From DASQPR01 sp963831705 (GTDB lineage: Bacteria > Actinomycetota > Actinomycetes > Mycobacteriales > Micromonosporaceae): a stretch of DNA of 64,000 bases. Location: contig CAWHRE010000006.1 in NCBI GenBank assembly GCA_963831705.1, forward strand, positions 62,001 to 126,000, in the 5' to 3' direction. This document shows positions 63,633-64,000 of this stretch, in pieces. Each line of letters begins with the position of its first letter. Position 1 is the stretch's first letter. A program made the translations under genes and the position numbers. The notes under the pieces were generated by a model that saw only the letters and a program-made list of their open reading frames with translations, was not told the DNA's origin and ran no database searches.

Positions 63633-64000
63633 CTACGGAAGGGCGAGCATCTGGTCGAGCGCGGACCGCGCTCCGGCCGCCGTTTTCGGGTCTACCGTGA
63701 TCCGATTCACGACCCGACCAGCAACAAGTTCCTCCAGCGCCCACACGAGGTGCGGAAGATCGATGCGATTCATCGTCGAGCAGTAACAGACCGTCCGGTC
63801 GAGGAACGTGATCTGCTTGTCGGGGTGTGCGGTGGCCAGACGGCGGACCAGGTTGAGCTCGGTCCCGATCGCCCACGCGGAGCCGGCCGGGGCCGCCTCG
63901 ATCGTGCGGATGATGTATTCGGTCGATCCGACGTAGTCGGCCGCCGTCACAACCTCGTGCTTGCATTCCGGGTGGACCAGCACGTTCACGCCCGGGACGC
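63633..64000 (-). CDS. nadA: Quinolinate synthase, C-terminal part (cut by window edge)
   Basis: About 122 codons of the 3' end are present. They read VNVLVHPECKHEVVTAADYVGSTEYIIRTIEAAPAGSAWAIGTELNLVRRLATAHPDKQITFLDRTVCYCSTMNRIDLPHLVWALEELVAGRVVNRITVDPKTAAGARSALDQMLALP. HPECKHEVV and the GTELNLVRRLA and VCYCSTMNRI segments, with the C-terminal iron-sulfur ligand Cys, identify NadA, which condenses iminoaspartate with dihydroxyacetone phosphate for NAD synthesis. The N-terminal two thirds, the start and any nadB/nadC partners lie beyond the window. Confidence 0.93.
   Translation of the reverse strand, partial: VPGVNVLVHPECKHEVVTAADYVGSTEYIIRTIEAAPAGSAWAIGTELNLVRRLATAHPDKQITFLDRTVCYCSTMNRIDLPHLVWALEELVAGRVVNRITVDPKTAAGARSALDQMLALP

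Noticed and set aside
1..64000. Prophage, integrative element or tRNA gene
   Set aside because: No integrase, structural phage genes, attachment repeats or tRNA cloverleaf were found. The only mobile element recognised is the IS5-family insertion.

Overview
This window reads as the chromosome of a high-GC actinobacterium. The gene content is actinobacterial: type I glutamine synthetase with a GlnR-type operator, F420-linked oxidoreductases, DUF3043 and DUF4191 membrane proteins, a Prim-PolC/LigC repair pair, and two blocks whose gene order matches what I know from mycobacteria and their relatives (ceoB/ceoC - APC permease - TRAM methyltransferase - dxs; and cobT/cobS - gcvT - pepA - dlaT - lipB - lipA - DUF4191 - RDD - glnA). 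At least eighteen genes carry a TANNNT -10 box only 6-8 nt before the start codon, which points to widespread leaderless transcription. I cannot name the genus.

Layout. 1-2.3 kb: ElaA-type acetyltransferase (cut by the edge) and a coupled phosphonate-linked pair (HAD hydrolase plus FAD oxidoreductase). 2.3-6.6 kb: a secreted protein, a multiply frameshifted drug-type ABC exporter, an IS5-family element and a GNAT acetyltransferase. 6.6-8.6 kb: a two-gene RNA-repair module (RNA ligase plus HD-Pnk end-healing enzyme). 8.6-12.2 kb: a sugar ABC importer without its own ATPase, one permease of which carries an inserted beta-sandwich domain. 12.2-19.2 kb: small exported proteins, Prim-PolC, a TAP-type peptidase, LigC, two F420-type oxidoreductases and a repeat-rich gap. 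19.2-26 kb: K+ regulation pair, APC transporter, TrmA-family methyltransferase, dxs. 26-31.9 kb: three paralogous membrane-anchored beta-propeller proteins around a two-component system whose kinase has almost no outside sensor domain. 32-52 kb: the housekeeping block of nitrogen assimilation, lipoate synthesis, lipoyl-dependent dehydrogenase subunits, aminopeptidase, glycine cleavage and cobalamin assembly. 52-64 kb: site-2 protease, ankyrin protein, aldo-keto reductase, WG-repeat protein, a three-gene ABC-2 exporter, an LLM oxidoreductase, DUF3043, MurA and the end of nadA.

Scattered through the gaps are two families of short palindromic-ended repeats. Family A (8 full copies, 61-91 bp, plus compact, half and divergent forms) nearly always lies within about 20 nt of a stop codon and twice supplies the stop codon itself. 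Family B has three copies, each exactly 84 bp. These repeats and the propeller/two-component cluster are the least explained parts of the window. Several genes (drrA/drrB-like, sucB, two propeller genes, the RNA ligase, the transposase) have single-base frameshifts with otherwise well-conserved residues. For sucB in particular this suggests sequencing error rather than gene decay.
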